Assembly: GCA_904419745.1 (NCBI GenBank)
Contig: CAJFSS010000004.1
Coordinates: 90,153 to 154,152 of the forward strand
Direction of reading: 5' to 3'
Source: Candidatus Pseudoruminococcus merdavium
GTDB lineage: Bacteria > Bacillota > Clostridia > Oscillospirales > Ruminococcaceae
DNA length: 64,000 nucleotides
Within the stretch, counting starts at the first letter, position 1, and the number at the start of each line of letters is the position of its first letter. Below the pieces are notes generated by a model. The model searched no databases and was not told the DNA's origin. It saw nothing but the letters and a program-made list of their open reading frames with translations. The translations under genes were made by a program, and so were the position numbers. This document shows, piece by piece, positions 61,567 to 64,000 of this stretch.

Positions 61567-62052
61567 TTAAAATTTCCAACCTTCAACTTCACATAGTTTT
61601 GTTATGTTCATTACCTGCAACCCGTATTTTTTGCAGATCTGAGGTATCTTGGTGGGTTTGTCCGGATTTTCTTCTGTTATTACAGCAAGACCATATTTCA
61701 TTGCCGTAGCGATAAGAAATGCGTCACCGGAAGATGTCCCACTTTTTCCAGTGAATTCAATCATTTTTGGATTATCTGTAACTATTCTTCTTACATTCAT
61801 TTGAACTTCATCGTCAATATCGAGCACATCACACTGCTGTATATTTAGCCAACTGATAATATCTTTATCTTTTATTTCATCAACAATCTCAGAACATGTG
61901 ACAATTACTTTTTCTTTCATATAATGCTCAATATTTTCCCACTGACTTTTATAAACAAGTCTTGTATGAGGTTCTCCTGGTTTTTGAGATAGGATTGACG
62001 AAGTGTCCATTATATATTTATATTGTGTTGCAAACAATGTTAATTGCTCCAT
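61567..62052 (-). CDS. PIN-like toxin protein (DUF4411)
   Basis: The 161-residue protein has a PIN-like core with MDTSSIL (D16), an acidic cluster in SEIVDEIKDK and the C-terminal SSGDAFLIATAMKYGLAVITEE, as in DUF4411. PIN domains cut RNA, and DUF4411 proteins are commonly encoded with an ImmA/IrrE-HTH partner as toxin-antitoxin pairs. Here its start overlaps the partner's stop by 13 nt. The toxin function is inferred from context. Confidence 0.8.
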   Translation of the reverse strand: MEQLTLFATQYKYIMDTSSILSQKPGEPHTRLVYKSQWENIEHYMKEKVIVTCSEIVDEIKDKDIISWLNIQQCDVLDIDDEVQMNVRRIVTDNPKMIEFTGKSGTSSGDAFLIATAMKYGLAVITEENPDKPTKIPQICKKYGLQVMNITKLCEVEGWKF

Positions 62053-63239
62053 TTAGCCACCTCCGTCAAAAATTTATTTATATGTTTCTGATCGATATTA
62101 AGGTGACGAGCAATATCTTGTTTGCTATATATTTCCTCTCCGTATCCACGATAGAGCACCTTGCTTACAGAAGGACTTGTTCTGTCAATCGCCTCGCGGC
62201 TGATATTTCGTGGAATACTGTTATTAATACCATTTTTTCTATCTGTTCTTTGTTTTTCACGCTCATAATCTATTTCTTTCCGAAACATATCAACGTAAGT
62301 ATCATATTCAATCTTGCTAATTTTGTTTAAGTCAAGCAGTCTTCTAATGATAACTTCACGGCTTACTGAAAAGCGATCAGCAATCCGCTTTAGATCCTCT
62401 TTTGAATATGGCGCAGAACAATTATTGTTGCTTAAAACAATACTAATTGCGTCTTGGGGAACAAGAAGTTCCCCCGCTACAGCGTTGCAGAACACTTCCT
62501 CTTCTTTAGTTGCAACAGAATTATTCATATCATTACACAGGGAAGATTCTCTCTTAAATAAGTGCACTAACTCATGAATAATGGAAAAGGATTTTGCCGG
62601 TGGACGATCCTCATCATTAATCCCAATAATCGGCAAGTCTTCATAATAAATTGCAAATCCACGTGCAGTATCTATAGGAACATCAGTAAAGCAGTGAATA
62701 AACACTCCTTCAGATTCTATTTTTTCTCGCAAATATAAATAAAACTGTCGTGCAGAACTACACTTATATTGCTGTTCAAGGCTAATGGAAAATTGTTCTC
62801 GAATTGCATTTGCCCAAATCCGAGGATCATTTCCTTCAGGGACAACAGGCAAAAAGGTTTTTGTAGTTAGTCTCAATTCATCATTTGCGTTCAAAAGAAA
62901 GTCTCTTTCAAGGAGGACATCGATCATTGCAACATTAAGGGCACTATCGTCAGAAATACTTGTTCCCAGCATTGTTCGCATGTTCCGGACATTAGGAATT
63001 TTCTTCAAAGGAATATCAGTGGAATTCATATAAAGCCCTGCGAAAGGAATATGTAGACAGCTTGCTAATTTTTTGGCCTGCTTTATAGTCGGAAGAGCTG
63101 AATCGGAAGGAGCGAGCCATAGTGCCAAATTTGTAGCGCTTATTTTAGTTTTATTAGCAATGAAGTCGCCAGTAACACCCTTTTCTCGACAAATGTAAGC
63201 TAAGGTATCCTTGTTGATAAGTGCATATACATAAGCCAT
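62040..63239 (-). CDS. HTH - ImmA/IrrE metallopeptidase, likely antitoxin
   Basis: The 399-residue protein has an N-terminal XRE-like region (about residues 8-70, with KISATNLALWLAPSDSALPTI). A zinc metallopeptidase domain of the ImmA/IrrE type follows, with HELVH at residues 222-226 and a downstream helical region. COG2856-type proteins with this layout are the usual partner of DUF4411 PIN toxins. In phage and ICE systems ImmA cleaves a repressor. It overlaps the PIN gene by 13 nt. Confidence 0.83.
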   Translation of the reverse strand: MAYVYALINKDTLAYICREKGVTGDFIANKTKISATNLALWLAPSDSALPTIKQAKKLASCLHIPFAGLYMNSTDIPLKKIPNVRNMRTMLGTSISDDSALNVAMIDVLLERDFLLNANDELRLTTKTFLPVVPEGNDPRIWANAIREQFSISLEQQYKCSSARQFYLYLREKIESEGVFIHCFTDVPIDTARGFAIYYEDLPIIGINDEDRPPAKSFSIIHELVHLFKRESSLCNDMNNSVATKEEEVFCNAVAGELLVPQDAISIVLSNNNCSAPYSKEDLKRIADRFSVSREVIIRRLLDLNKISKIEYDTYVDMFRKEIDYEREKQRTDRKNGINNSIPRNISREAIDRTSPSVSKVLYRGYGEEIYSKQDIARHLNIDQKHINKFLTEVAKWSN

Positions 63240-63276
63240 CTTTGTTCACCCTCCCGAATGATTTTTGTAAAAAATA

Positions 63277-64000
63277 TCAGCTCTTACGCATCTCCCGATA
63301 TACTACATCTGCCAATGCGCTCATTATTGCATTGTATTTATTCTGATCTTCGAACAGAGAAGTGTAAGTGTCCTGAGACTCCATATAGCTGTCCTGTGCT
63401 GCATCTCCGAAAGCTTTGGGAAAGATAATTTCCGCAAAAATTTGCGGATCAGAACTGCGTGCCATTTTTGTCAGTTTTTTGTCTGCCATCAATTTAGTAT
63501 GCAAAGCATTCAGTAAAACCTTATCTCCATCGGTGAATGCGCCTTTAAACTTTTCATTGATTTTCTCAATGATTTCGTCAAGAGGTTCCTTGCTGTCACC
63601 ACCCATAGCACCTTTATGTTTGGCTGGCTCGTAAACGCCCTTTGTCTCCTGTAATTCTATGGAGCCTTCAAAGGTTTTCTGCAACTTATAGTATTCCAAC
63701 TTTAACTTGCCTTCAAGGTCAATCATAGAAACCGCCTCTGGCGGCAGCAAATTAAGCAAATAGGAGGAGAATACATATTCCTTGTGCAAGTCCTTATCGA
63801 ACATACGCAAAATTTGGGAGATATATCCGTACCACTTAATCAGATTCCGAACTTGGCGGCGAAACTGGTAACGTTCTTCGGTAGATTTCTTATTATACCG
63901 GTCTGCAACAGGCTTTAATATGCTCGTCATTCTTCCCATTGCACGAGCGTCCTGTTTTCCTGTATTAAAATACTCTTTCGCAAAAGCTTCAACATCAGTA
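63277..64000 (-). CDS. hsdR: type I restriction endonuclease HsdR, C-terminal part
   Basis: The open frame runs past the right edge of the window, so only the last 240 or so residues are seen. They match the HsdR C-terminal helical region: LEGKLKLEYYKLQKTFEGSIEL, then EPLDEIIEKINEKFKGAFTDGDKVLLNAL and a final helix bundle. HsdR is the ATP-dependent motor/nuclease of type I restriction. The rest of the system (hsdM, hsdS) should lie to the right. No internal start is credible. Confidence 0.82.
   Translation of the reverse strand, partial: TDVEAFAKEYFNTGKQDARAMGRMTSILKPVADRYNKKSTEERYQFRRQVRNLIKWYGYISQILRMFDKDLHKEYVFSSYLLNLLPPEAVSMIDLEGKLKLEYYKLQKTFEGSIELQETKGVYEPAKHKGAMGGDSKEPLDEIIEKINEKFKGAFTDGDKVLLNALHTKLMADKKLTKMARSSDPQIFAEIIFPKAFGDAAQDSYMESQDTYTSLFEDQNKYNAIMSALADVVYREMRKS

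Noticed and set aside
1..64000. CRISPR arrays, rRNA genes and insertion sequences
   Set aside because: No regularly spaced repeats, no rRNA-like stretches and no transposase genes were seen.
54308..64000. Complete RNAi pathway with Argonaute
   Set aside because: No PIWI, PAZ or MID-like protein is encoded in the window, so only an RdRP/RNase III pairing can be claimed.

Overview
The window reads as a low-to-mid GC, anaerobic Firmicute of class Clostridia, probably an Oscillospiraceae/Ruminococcaceae-type gut organism. The grounds are AGGAGG Shine-Dalgarno sites, TTGACA/TATAAT promoters, a T-box leader on proS, glycyl-radical-type activases, a YabE-like DUF348/G5/3D protein and ICE-type mobilisation genes. 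Species cannot be named from sequence alone.

1-32.5 kb is ordinary chromosome: a GNAT and YbaK pair, a TauABC/SsuABC-like importer, an amidohydrolase, an orphan MacB-type ATPase, a 3D-domain wall protein, a PflX-like radical SAM protein, yaaA, CarD-like and YqeY genes, a tandem pair of ROK kinases, an ECF sigma/anti-sigma operon, proS with T-box, an NCS2 purine permease, PiT with its accessory protein, XpaC-TelA, DedA, a metallochaperone, a HIT hydrolase, M42 peptidase, xthA, an aroE-aroK fusion, a DUF188 protein and a MarR regulator.

32.5-33.2 kb is a junction: a decayed tRNA-Ser 5' half, an intact tRNA-Ser(CGA) with terminator, a long inverted repeat, then a very AT-rich stretch with two Spo0A-like boxes one helical turn apart and a promoter.

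33.2-48.5 kb is one co-directional, tightly coupled block that looks like an uncharacterised biosynthetic gene cluster. It holds a ROK kinase, a BtrH-type transferase that appears frameshifted, two SPASM radical SAM enzymes, a family 2 glycosyltransferase, a DHQ-synthase-II-like enzyme next to an ADH-synthase-like aldolase (the GriH/GriI type pair that makes 3-amino-4-hydroxybenzoate), an AMP ligase, a TIM-barrel isomerase, a carrier protein fused to a uridine-kinase-like enzyme, a three-gene ABC exporter, an adenylation-PCP protein and a second BtrH-type transferase. The working model is an aryl amino acid made from C3+C4 precursors, loaded on carriers with an amino acid, joined by BtrH-type acyl transfer, modified by radical SAM and glycosyl transfer, and exported.

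48.9-58.2 kb is a mobilisable element: a double Xis-type protein, tyrosine integrase, excisionase, relaxase with an out-of-frame overlapping MobB-like membrane protein, MobC, a candidate oriT and a RepA-like ATPase. Divergent from these is a roughly 1,000-residue protein with the DYDGD motif of the cellular RdRP/YonO polymerase family and a co-transcribed unknown partner. 58.3-64 kb, on the minus strand, holds an RNase III with two dsRBD-like regions followed by a 54-residue acidic protein, a small-protein operon, an MBL hydrolase, a PIN/ImmA toxin-antitoxin-like pair and the end of a type I restriction HsdR. The RdRP-like protein beside an RNase III is the second possible novel system.
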